Of a stretch of 64,000 nt of DNA, positions 35,270-46,440 are shown in pieces. The stretch spans positions 35,437,579 to 35,501,578 of the forward strand of contig OU342638.1 in assembly GCA_910589415.1 (NCBI GenBank), read 5' to 3'. The notes beneath the pieces are model-generated. The model was not told the origin of the DNA. It saw nothing but the letters and a program-made list of their open reading frames with translations, and did not search any database. A program made the translations under genes and the position numbers. The first letter of the stretch is position 1. Every line of letters starts with the position of its first letter. This DNA is from Malachius bipustulatus (Eukaryota; Arthropoda; Insecta; Coleoptera; Melyridae).

Positions 35270-36011
35270 CTTTTTACAATATTACTTAACAAACGATATT
35301 TTTATAACACAGAATACTATAATAAACGATTTTTCATACAATGAGACGACTGACGAACATTTAGGTACTTACAATTTTATGAAATACGATAACTATAGGT
35401 ATATTAATATTATAAACACGAACGAAATTACAATTATTTATATTTTTACGATCAAAGTTATCAACTTTAGTATTATTCACGAATTCACGAATATTAGGTA
35501 GGTACATCAACCAAAACGACGAATTTAATTAGGTAGGTGGGTCTGAGTGCTTCTTTCGACTCATCAGCTGACGAATTAGGCTTCGAACGATTAATATGCA
35601 ATTTTGTTGCGATAACGAAATAGGAAATACGAAACTTTCCTCGAATAATAAATGAAGAGGTACGTTACTCAGTTTGGTGGAATCCAGGAACTTCTCTGCA
35701 ATCCAGGACCTCGTTTTTGTGGAATCCAGGAATTGCTCTGCAATACAGGAGCTCGTTTTTGTGGACTCCAGGGCCTTGTCTGCAATCCAGGAGCTCGTTT
35801 TTGGGGACTCCAGGGACTTGTCTGTAATCCAGGCGCTCGTACAGAAGTTTCTCTGCAACAACCATCCAACACGAAACACGAAATACTTGTAGTCGACAAT
35901 GAACGATTCTGGACACTTAAAACTGCACAATTTTGCTTAACGACGTATTCACTGCATCCATGGTACACCAGCAACTTCCATTAATTTCCATTTGCACTAA
36001 ATTCAGTTACA
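35270..36011 (-). other. 5' leader of the Bel/Pao element
   Basis: About 740 bp separate the primer site and the gag start. The leader contains the 42-bp repeats at 35668-35840 and TAGGTAGGT-rich sequence near 35500-35540. No long frame reads across it apart from those created by the repeat. Confidence 0.7.
35668..35840. repeat. 42-bp tandem repeat, about 4 copies, in the retrotransposon leader
   Basis: CTCGTTTTTGTGGA(A/C)TCCAGG begins at 35710, 35752 and 35794 (period 42), with partial copies on each side. Because 42 is a multiple of three and the unit lacks stops, frames stay open on both strands. Those small open frames are therefore artefacts. Confidence 0.9.
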
Positions 36012-36029
36012 ATCCGGCTCGAAGGACCA
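36012..36029 (-). other. Primer binding site, tRNA-Tyr type
   Basis: The plus strand reads ATCCGGCTCGAAGGACCA, which equals the 3' end of insect tRNA-Tyr plus CCA as I know it. Its complement lies 6 nt inside the 5' LTR, as expected for the first-strand primer site. Confidence 0.85.
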
Positions 36030-36035
36030 CTTTTA

Positions 36036-36551
36036 TGTACGGTTTAGGTACACAAAGAACGAATAATGAACTGTATAAATTAATAGACACACATTAAATT
36101 AATCTTTTAATGCAAAACTAGTAATTTTACACAATGCTGTAGAACAACCAATCAATTTAAATGTAATTTCTAATTATGTAGACGATTATAATATGATTAA
36201 ACGATTTAGTAAGATGAATAATTTGAATTAAGTCGGAGTAGGTATGTAGGTATTTATTTAGTCTGACGAACGAACGATACGAAATAATACGAATATTAGA
36301 GACAGCAGGACTTCTGTCCTGGTCAACGAACGAAAAGCGAATCTCGCTTTGCACACCTGACGCAGGCAAGCAAGGGTTACATTTTTACTTTTTCCCTATT
36401 CCACGAAGACCACCTAAGAAGTGCATCTCCCGGATCGATATTTAACAGAAAATTCGACATTTCAGTTCTTCTTCATCCTAAACTGTGTCTACATAAACAT
36501 AGACAGTGTCTACATGATTTAACTAATTTAAAAACAGCTCAATCTGCAACA
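36036..36551 (-). repeat. 5' LTR of the Bel/Pao element
   Basis: It is 516 bp, TG...CA, with no difference from the 3' LTR seen by reading. As the element runs on the minus strand this copy would hold the active promoter. No unambiguous TATA box was assigned. Confidence 0.93.
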
Positions 36552-36556
36552 ACATT
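36552..36556. repeat. Target-site duplication ACATT, right
   Basis: It is the mate of 30625-30629 and supports an intact insertion that has not recombined. Confidence 0.9.
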
Positions 36557-38500
36557 CGTTTCAAAATTTAAGGTATAACTGTACATTATTTCATCTTTCA
36601 GGTGTGCTAACTTTTGAGTAACCGGGAGAAAGGATTTTTTATAGCGTAACATAACATAACATAACATGAATGCATAATACACAAAACACAAAACATGTGG
36701 CTGCACCATTAGAGCGCGATTATACCTGGAGTGGAACCAAGCCAGAAGGTGTCCTTTTTTCCTGTAATTCGGGCCAAAATACACGGAAGCTCTCGAATCA
36801 TTTACAAGAGACTTTAGATCATCTCTAGGAGATTTAGAACAAAGATTTATCAGTCAGCGAGTCGTATTTTCGGATCTGTTTGTTTTATTTTTGACGGATT
36901 CGATTCTGTCACAGTTGGCGTAGATCGAGGCAAATTATGTGTCGCGAGACTCGTGTTTTGTTGAATCCCGAAGAAAATTCCTGATTTAAGAGAGTCCTTG
37001 GCGTGTGGAAATAAGTTTTCGTTATGGTCCTCTGATTGGCAGCGGTTAGTGCGCGTTTCTTTTTTTTTACACGCATTCTGGGCAGCGATTTTGTTGTAAT
37101 TATGAGAGAGGAGAGATTTACAAATAAATTATAAATAAAGAATAAAATCAAGACGAGGAAAATAATTCTCCCTCTTATCGATTAGAAGGGGCGTTTTCCT
37201 ATAGTAATACCTACTACTACTAGGAGACATAATTTCAAGCGATAAAATCTCGGACGTAAATACGAAAACAAGAAAACGAATATCATTTTCCGTTATTCCG
37301 TCGAGGGGTGGGGGGCAGTAAAAATGCTCCCCTCGGTAATTAAGAAATGTATTTAAAAAATGGCCAGATACCAGAAAAGTTACAGCCATATATATTCTTT
37401 ATACTTTATAGGAAATTGCCTTATGTTTCATTTCACTGGGGAGTTTTTCCCCGACGTCCGTCTCACTCCCTTCCGGATCCTCTTGCCGGAAAAACCAGCG
37501 CCAGACGGAGACGGCGAGCTATTGACGTGGTTCGGGAGCTTTCCGTCTGATAATCCATACTTATTACGTGTTCTTATTCTTTTACTGGAAGCCGATGATG
37601 AACGATAATTGGGAAGGTATGGTCTCGGATTCGCCAGTGCTGCCGGGAAGCTTCGGAAGTGGAAAACATCGCTTTTTGCTACGTCGTCTCAACGTTCGGA
37701 CTCGAATAAACTTTGTTTGTCTTTCCACTGTTTTATTTTTAAATTAATGACAGTTGGATAAACAATTTGTCCTGCGAATTTTTGCCCGACCGCGAAACCT
37801 TTCTCTCTATGCACCAACTTTTTCCCGACTTGCGACGCTCGTCTATAATCGCTCTCGTGTGTCGCCGGGTATAATTTTTCTTTTCATCTATTTTTTTTTA
37901 TCCTCCTGTCTGTGGAAGTTGACTGACATATCTATATTTTACAGAACGTTCTTCATAATAGATATTATTGTAACGGATTTACTTTAAAAGGTTCGTCTAT
38001 ATAAAATAATCCCAGACTCGATCAATCAATTATTATTTATTAAAACAATACTTATAATTATTATTATCCCACACTGTACTGCAATTATTTATTTACACTT
38101 AATTATTCCTAACCTACGGTTACAAATAAATCCAGAATACTATTCTAGTGTTATCAATGAAGCTCAAAAAATTACAAAACAATTTAGAACAATAATACTG
38201 GAAAAAAAAATACAAAAAAAGGATAAATTGTTGTCGAGGATAGCAAAAATTGATAATATTCAGAGCGTTTTTTCATCTTTTTACTATTAGCGGATTTGTA
38301 GAACTATCATGAGATACCAGGATAGGTCGAATTAGAGAAGAGTTGCGCAATTTTATGCTAATTAAGAATCTGAAAGAAAATTTACGATCATTTTACTCAT
38401 TGTCAAAATATCTTGAATAAACTGTAAATACATCGTTTATTTTTTGTGCCTTAAGATAAGTCGTCAAGCACTACCTATCTGATATTTCAAAGATTTTAAA
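36557..38500. other. Single-copy-like DNA
   Basis: A short (CATAA)n run is at about 36649-36668. The block 37440-37560 is GC-richer and contains two overlapping plus-strand frames (37347-37550 and 37360-37608), of which only the second starts with ATG. No domain is recognised. From about 38000 the DNA becomes AT-rich with nothing visible. Confidence 0.4.
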
Positions 38501-38509
38501 AGCTTTCCC

Positions 38510-38775
38510 AGAGTTTTCATAGTCAATTTTTTTTTTATCGCTGACATGATGTTTTTTATGTCATTCGGTCTAAGAAAAAATCATGGAAACTCAAAATTTA
38601 ATAAACTCAAAAAAATTCTAAATTCAATTCTTCACAATTTTGTCTACTGGTCATTGAAAAATTCAAAACCATAGAAAAAATAGAGTTTTTCGAAAAAAAA
38701 GACTAGGTACCTACCTAAAATTTCAATTTTTTTAATTTTATTAATTTTTGGTTTCCCTGATTTTTAAAAATATCT
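38510..38775. repeat. Isolated copy of the 56-58-kb AT-rich repeat
   Basis: ATGTCATTCGGTCTAAGAAAAAA and, further on, TTTTTGGTTTCCCTGATTTTT (split around 38745-38765) match words of the ~420-bp repeat at 56.3-57.95 kb. This fragment is more than 17 kb away from that array. Confidence 0.5.
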
Positions 38776-38849
38776 CATTTCTTGATACATTGTTTTACAT
38801 TTAAGAGACTAATTGTGGTTTTTGACTAAAGTGTCTTATTCCGACTTTT

Positions 38850-41800
38850 GGAATAGAATCTCTAAACTTCCCTTTTTGCTTTCTTCGTCTATACGACTTA
38901 ATTATTCTGAGTTCAAAATGGAAGAAATGCAAGTACGAAGTTAAACTTCTAATCTTCCGAAGTCATATCTTTCATCTCTAAATTGTAAAGATTGAAGTCC
39001 AAGCTTAATTATTCCAATTTAGAGATAAATTTTGATCTAATCTTCTCTCTGTAATTGCGTTTGATTTTTTTTCTTCGTCTCTTGGACCAATTCTAAATTG
39101 AAGATGGAACGAGTGCAAGGACGAGACTTCTTCTAATCTTCTGAAGTTCAATCTTTCTTCTCTAAATTGCACTTAATTATTTTCTTCATCGCTTGGATCA
39201 ATAATGAATTCAAGATGGAAGGAGTGCAAGGGCGAGGCTTCTTCTAATCTTCTAAAGTTCAAACTTTCTTCTCTAAATTGCACTTAATTATTTTCTTCAT
39301 CGCTTGGATCAATAATGAATTCAAGATGGAAGGAGTGCAAGGGCGAGGCTTCTTCTAATCTTCTAATCTTTCTTCTCTAAATCGCACCCCGTTTTCTTTT
39401 TCTTTATTTCTTTTAACAATTCTGAATTGCACTTGATTTTTCTCGGTAATATCTTGAACCAATTTTGGAATGGACCAATGGAAGTCAAGGCTTCATTATA
39501 CCAATTTAGAGATAAATTTTGATCTAATCTTCTCTCTGTAATTGCGTTTGATTTTTTCTTCGTCTCTTGGACCAATTCTAAATTGAAGATGGAAGGAGTG
39601 CAAGGGCGAGGCTTCTTCTAATCTTCTAATCTTTCTTCTCTAAATCGCACCTCGTTTTCTTTTTCTTTATTTCTTTTAACAATTCTGAATTGCACTTGAT
39701 TTTTCTCGGTAATATCTTGGACCAATTTTGGAATGAACCAATTGAAGTCAAGGCTTCATTATACCAATTTAGAGATAAATTTTGATCTAATCTTCTCTCT
39801 GTAATTGCGTTTGATTTTTTCTTCGTCTCTTGGACCAATTCTAAATTGAAGATGGAAGGAGTGCAAGGGCGAGGCTTCTTCTAATCTTCTAAAGTTCAAA
39901 CTTTCTTCTCTAAATTGCACTTAATTATTTTCTTCATCACTTGGATCAATAATGAATTCAAGATGGAAGGAGTGCAAGGGCGAGGCTTCTTCTAATCTTC
40001 TGATCTTTCTTCTCTAAATCGCACCTCGTTTTCTGTTTCTTTATTTCTTTTAACAATTCTGAATTGCACTTGATTTTTCTCGGTTATATCTTGGACCAAT
40101 TTTGGAATGGACCAATGGAAGTCAAGGCTTCATTATACCAATTTAGAGATAAATTTTGATCTAATCTTCTCTCTGTAATTGCGTTTGATTTTTTCTTCGT
40201 CTCTTGGACCAATTCTAAATTGAAGATGGAAGGAGTGCAAGGGCGAGGCTTCTTCTAATCTTCTAAAGTTCAAACTTTCTTCTCTAAATTGCACTTAATT
40301 ATTTTCTTCATCACTTGGATCAATAATGAATTCAAGATGGAAGGAGTGCAAGGGCGAGGCTTCTTCTAATCTTCTGATCTTTCTTCTCTAAATCGCACCT
40401 CGTTTTCTGTTTCTTTATTTCTTTTAACAATTCTGAATTGCACTTGATTTTTCTCGGTTATATCTTGGACCAATTTTGGAATGGACCAATGGAAGTCAAG
40501 GCTTCATTATACCAATTTAGAGATAAATTTTGATCTAATCTTCTCTCTGTAATTGCGTTTGATTTTTTTTCTTCGTCTCGTGGACCAATTCTAAATTGAA
40601 GATGGAAGGAGTGCAAGGACGAGGCTTCTTCTAATCTTCTAAAGTTCAATCTTTCTTCTCTAAATTGCACTTAATTATTTTCTTCATCACTTGGATCAAT
40701 AATGAATTCAAGATGGAAGGAGTGCAAGGGCGAGGCTTCTTCTAATCTTCTGATCTTTCTTCTCTAAACCGCACCTCGTTTTCTGTTTATTTATTTCTTT
40801 TAACAATTCTGAATTGCACTTGATTTTTCTCGGTAATATCTTGGACCAATTTTGGAATGAACCAATTGAAGTCAAGGCTTCATTATACCAATTTAGAGAT
40901 AAATTTTGATCTAATCTTCTCTCTGTAATTGCGTTTGATTTTTTCTTCGTCTCTTGGACCAATTCTAAATTGAAGATGGAAGGAGTGCAAGGGCGAGGCT
41001 TCTTCTAATCTTCTAAAGTTCAAACTTTCTTCTCTAAATTGCACTTAATTATTTTCTTCATCACTTGGATCAATAATGAATTCAAGATGGAAGGAGTGCA
41101 AGGGCGAGGCTTCTTCTAATCTTCTGATCTTTCTTCTCTAAATCGCACCTCGTTTTCTGTTTCTTTATTTCTTTTAACAATTCTGAATTGCACTTGATTT
41201 TTCTCGGTTATATCTTGGACCAATTTTGGAATGGACCAATGGAAGTCAAGGCTTCATTATACCAATTTAGAGTTAAATTTTGATCTAATCTTCTCTCTGT
41301 AATTGCGTTTGATTTTTTTTCTTCGTCTCGTGGACCAATTCTAAATTGAAGATGGAAGGAGTGCAAGGGCGAGGCTTCTTCTAATCTTCTAAAGTTCAAA
41401 CTTTCTTCTCTAAATTGCACTTAATTATTTTCTTCATCACTTGGATCAATAATGAATTCAAGATGGAAGGAGTGCAAGGGCGAGGCTTCTTCTAATCTTC
41501 TGATCTTTCTTCTCTAAACCGCACCTCGTTTTCTGTTTATTTATTTCTTTTAACAATTCTGAATTGCACTTGATTTTTCTCGGTAATATCTTGGACCAAT
41601 TTTGGAATGAACCAATTGAAGTCAAGGCTTCATTATACCAATTTAGAGATAAATTTTGATCTAATCTTCTCTCTGTAATTGCGTTTGATTTTTTCTTCGT
41701 CTCTTGGACCAATTCTAAATTGAAGATGGAAGGAGTGCAAGGGCGAGGCTTCTTCTAATCTTCTGATCTTTCTTCTCTAAATCGCACCTCGTTTTCTGTT

Positions 41801-44800
41801 TCTTTATTTCTTTTAACAATTCTGAATTGCACTTGATTTTTCTCGTTAATATCTTGAACCAATTTTGGAATGGATCGATGGAAGTCAAGGCTTAATTATA
41901 CCAATTTAGAGATAAATTTTGATCTAATCTTCTCTCTGTAATTGCGTTTGATTTTTTTTCTTCGTCTCGTGGACCAATTCTAAATTGAAGATGCAAGGAG
42001 TGCAAGGGCGAGGCATCTTCTAATCTTCTAATCTTTCTTCTCTAAATCGCACCCCGTTTTCTTTTTCTTTATTTCTTTTAACAATTCTGAATTGCACTTG
42101 ATTTTTCTCGGTAATATCTTGGACCAATTTTGGAATGAACCAATTGAAGTCAAGGCTTCATTATACCAATTTAGAGATAAATTTTGATCTAATCTTCTCT
42201 CTGTAATTGCGTTTGATTTTTTCTTCGTCTCTTGGACCAATTCTAAATTGAAGATGGAAGGAGTGCAAGGGCGAGGCTTCTTCTAATCTTCTAAAGTTCA
42301 AACTTTCTTCTCTAAATTGCACTTAATTATTTTCTTCATCACTTGGATCAATAATGAATTCAAGATGGAAGGAGTGCAAGGGCGAGGCTTCTTCTAATCT
42401 TCTGATCTTTCTTCTCTAAATCGCACCTCGTTTTCTGTTTCTTTATTTCTTTTAACAATTCTGAATTGCACTTGATTTTTCTCGGTAATATCTTGGACCA
42501 ATTTTGGAATGGACCAATGGAAGTCAAGGCTTCATTATACCAATTTAGAGATAAATTTTGATCTAATCTTCTCTCTGTAATTGCGTTTGATTTTTTTTCT
42601 TCGTTTCTTGGACCAATTCTAAATTGAAGATGGAAGGAGTGCAAGGACGAGGCTTCTTCTAATCTTCTGAAGTTCAATCTTTCTTCTCTAAATTTCACTT
42701 AATTATTTTCTTCATCTCTTGGATCAATAATGAATTCAAGATGGAAGGAGTGCAAGGGCGAGGCTTCTTCTAATCTTCTGATCTTTCTTCTCTAAACCGC
42801 ACCTCGTTTTCTGTTTATTTATTTCTTTTAACAATTCTGAATTGCACTTGATTTTTCTCGGTAATATCTTGGACCAATTTTGGAATGAACCAATTGAAGT
42901 CAAGGCTTCATTATACCAATTTAGAGATAAATTTTGATCTAATCTTCTCTCTGTAATTGCGTTTGATTTTTTCTTCGTCTCTTGGACCAATTCTAAATTG
43001 AAGATGGAAGGAGTGCAAGGGCGAGGCTTCTTCTAATCTTCTGATCTTTCTTCTCTAAATCGCACCTCGTTTTCTGTTTCTTTATTTCTTTTAACAATTC
43101 TGAATTGCACTTGATTTTTCTCGTTAATATCTTGAACCAATTTTGGAATGGATCGATGGAAGTCAAGGCTTAATTATACCAATTTAGAGATAAATTTTGA
43201 TCTAATCTTCTCTCTGTAATTGCGTTTGATTTTTTTTCTTCGTCTCGTGGACCAATTCTAAATTGAAGATGCAAGGAGTGCAATGGCGAGGCTTCTTCTA
43301 ATCTTCTAATCTTTCTTCTCTAAATCGCACCTCGTTTTCTGTTTCTTTATTTCTTTTAACAATTCTGAATTGCACTTGATTTTTCTCGGTAATATCTTGG
43401 ACCAATTTTGGAATGAACCAATTGAAGTCAAGGCTTCATTATACCAATTTAGAGATAAATTTTGATCTAATCTTCTCTCTGTAATTGCGTTTGATTTTTT
43501 CTTCGTCTCTTGGACCAATTCTAAATTGAAGATGGAAGGAGTGCAAGGGCGAGGCTTCTTCTAATCTTCTAAAGTTCAAACTTTCTTCTCTAAATTGCAC
43601 TTAATTATTTTCTTCATCACTTGGATCAATAATGAATTCAAGATGGAAGGAGTGCAAGGGCGAGGCTTCTTCTAATCTTCTGATCTTTCTTCTCTAAACC
43701 GCACCTCGTTTTCTGTTTATTTATTTCTTTTAACAATTCTGAATTGCACTTGATTTTTCTCGGTAATATCTTGGACCAATTTTGGAATGAACCAATTGAA
43801 GTCAAGGCTTCATTATACCAATTTAGAGATAAATGTTGATCTAATCTTCTCTCTGTAATTGCGTTTGATTTTTTCTTCGTCTCTTGGACCAATTCTAAAT
43901 TGAAGATGGAAGGAGTGCAAGGGCGAGGCTTCTTCTAATCTTCTAAAGTTCAAACTTTCTTCTCTAAATTGCACTTAATTATTTTCTTCATCGCTTGGAT
44001 CAATAATGAATTCAAGATGGAAGGAGTGCAAGGGCGAGGCTTCTTCTAATCTTCTGATCTTTCTTCTCTAAATCGCACCTCGTTTTCTGTTTCTTTATTT
44101 CTTTTAACAATTCTGAATTGCACTTGATTTTTCTCGTTAATATCTTGAACCAATTTTGGAATGGATCGATGGAAGTCAAGGCTTAATTATACCAATTTAG
44201 AGATAAATTTTGATCTAATCTTCTCTCTGTAATTGCGTTTGATTTTTTTTCTTCGTCTCGTGGACCAATTCTAAATTGAAGATGGAAGGAGTGCAAGGGC
44301 GAGGCTTCTTCTAATCATCTAAAGTTCAAACTTTCTTCTCTAAATTGCACTTAATTATTTTCTTCATCGCTTGGATCAATAATGAATTCAAGATGGAAGG
44401 AGTGCAAGGGCGAGGCTTCTTCTAATCTTCTGATCTTTCTTCTCTAAATCGCACCTCGTTTTCTGTTTCTTTATTTCTTTTAACAATTCTGAATTGCACT
44501 TGATTTTTCTCGTTAATATCTTGAACCAATTTTGGAATGGATCGATGGAAGTCAAGGCTTAATTATACCAATTTAGAGATAAATTTTGATCTAATCTTCT
44601 CTCTGTAATTGCGTTTGATTTTTTTTCTTCGTCTCGTGGACCAATTCTAAATTGAAGATGGAAGGAGTGCAAGGGCGAGGCTTCTTCTAATCATCTAAAG
44701 TTCAAACTTTCTTCTCTAAATTGCACTTAATTATTTTCTTCATCGCTTGGATCAATAATGAATTCAAGATGGAAGGAGTGCAAGGGCGAGGCTTCTTCTA

Positions 44801-46440
44801 ATCTTCTGATCTTTCTTCTCTAAATCGCACCTCGTTTTCTGTTTCTTTATTTCTTTTAACAATTCTGAATTGCACTTGATTTTTCTCGGTTATATCTTGG
44901 ACCAATTTTGGAATGGACCAATGGAAGTCAAGGCTTAATTATACCAATTTAGAGATAAATTTTGATCTAATCTTCTCTCTGTAATTGCGTTTGATTTTTT
45001 TTCTTCGTCTCGTGGACCAATTCTAAATTGAAGATGGAAGGAGTGCAAGGGCGAGGCTTCTTCTAATCATCTAAAGTTCAAACTTTCTTCTCTAAATTGC
45101 ACTTAATTATTTTCTTCATCGCTTGGATCAATAATGAATTCAAGATGGAAGGAGTGCAAGGGCGAGGCTTCTTCTAATCTTCTGATCTTTCTTCTCTAAA
45201 TCGCACCTCGTTTTCTGTTTCTTTATTTCTTTTAACAATTCTGAATTGCACTTGATTTTTCTCGTTAATATCTTGAACCAATTTTGGAATGGATCGATGG
45301 AAGTCAAGGCTTAATTATACCAATTTAGAGATAAATTTTGATCTAATCTTCTCTCTGTAATTGCGTTTGATTTTTTTTCTTCGTCTCGTGGACCAATTCT
45401 AAATTGAAGATGGAAGGAGTGCAAGGGCGAGGCTTCTTCTAATCATCTAAAGTTCAAACTTTCTTCTCTAAATTGCACTTAATTATTTTCTTCATCGCTT
45501 GGATCAATAATGAATTCAAGATGGAAGGAGTGCAAGGGCGAGGCTTCTTCTAATCTTCTAATCTTTCTTCTCTAAATCGCACCTCGTTTTCTTTTTCTTT
45601 ATTTCTTTTAACAATTCTGAATTGCACTTGATTTTTCTCGGTAATATCTTGGACCAATTTTGGAATGGACCAATGGAAGTCAAGGCTTCATTATACCAAT
45701 TTAGAGATCAATTTTGATCTAATCTTCTCTCTGTAATTGCGTTTGATTTTTTTTCTTCGTCTCTTTGACCAATTCTAAATTGAAGATGGAAGGACTGCAA
45801 GGGCGAAGCTTCTTCTAATCTTCTGAAGTTCAATCTTTCTTCTCTAAATTGCACTTAATTATTTTCTTCATCGCTTGGACCAATTATGAATTCAAGATGG
45901 AAGGAGTGCAAGGGCGAGGCTTCTTCTAATCTTCTAATCTTTCTTCTCTAAATCGCACCTCGTTTTCTTTTTCTTTATTTCTTTTAACAATTCTGAATTG
46001 CACTTGATTTTTCTCGGTAATATCTTGGACCAATTTTGGAATGGACCAATGGAAGTCAAGGCTCTAAACTGAAGATGGAAGGAGTGCAAGGACGAGGCTT
46101 CTTCTAATCTTCTAAAGTTCAATCTTTCTTCTCTAAATTTCACTTAATTTTTCTTTCTTTATCACTTTTACCAATTCTGAATTGCACTTGATTGTTCCCC
46201 TTAATCTCTTGGACCAATTGGGAATTCAAGATGGAAGGACTGCAATAATAAGGACGACGCAACCAATTTTGAAATCAATGTATCTTCTCTAATAAATTGA
46301 ATTAATGGTTTTTATAAATCTCTTTGACCAATCTCTGAGTTCAAGATGGAAGGCAGGACTTCATTAAAAAAGGCGAGGCTGCTAATTTTGAGATCACTTC
46401 TCCTTCTACTTGCGTCCTGAATCTCTAATACCTATAATAC
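38850..46440. repeat. Large nested satellite, ~111/264-bp modules and 376-bp unit
   Basis: Each module contains GATGGAAGGAGTGCAAG(G) and GCGAGGCTTCTTCTAATC, then TTTCTTCTCTAAAT(T/C)GCAC. Spacings between these words are mostly 111 and 263-264 bp, so a 375/376-bp composite unit results. CTAATCATCT is at 44311, 44687, 45063 and 45439, exactly 376 bp apart. Longer periods are superimposed: 750 bp (40708 and 41458) and 1278 bp (41458 and 42736; 42028 and 43306). Modules at both edges (38850-39200 and 46060-46440) are divergent. Minus-strand open frames of 70-112 codons repeat with the array and are not genes. Confidence 0.95.

Larger units (their letters stand above)
30630..36551 (-). mobile_element. 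Bel/Pao LTR retrotransposon, recent insertion, integrase-deleted
   Basis: A 5922-bp element lies on the minus strand. Two 516-bp LTRs (30630-31145 and 36036-36551) start TG and end CA, and I read no mismatch between them. They are flanked by the 5-bp duplication ACATT. In element order: 5' LTR, primer binding site (36012-36029), a leader with a 42-bp tandem repeat, one long gag-pol frame (35269 to 31319), polypurine tract (about 31146-31157), 3' LTR. The frame has Gag, zinc knuckle, aspartic protease and reverse transcriptase, but most of RNase H and the integrase core are missing in frame. Family assignment rests on the Pao-type order of domains, the fused gag-pol frame and the RT/post-integrase motifs. 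Confidence 0.93.

Noticed and set aside
35529..35984. Five overlapping open frames on both strands inside the retrotransposon leader
   Set aside because: They result from the 42-bp stop-free tandem repeat. Bel/Pao elements normally have one gag-pol frame.
39363..46143. Repeated minus-strand frames of 70-112 codons (MVQETKKKSN..-type)
   Set aside because: They recur with the satellite period and differ as the DNA drifts. The same amino-acid pattern is a direct reading of the repeat, with no start context or domain.
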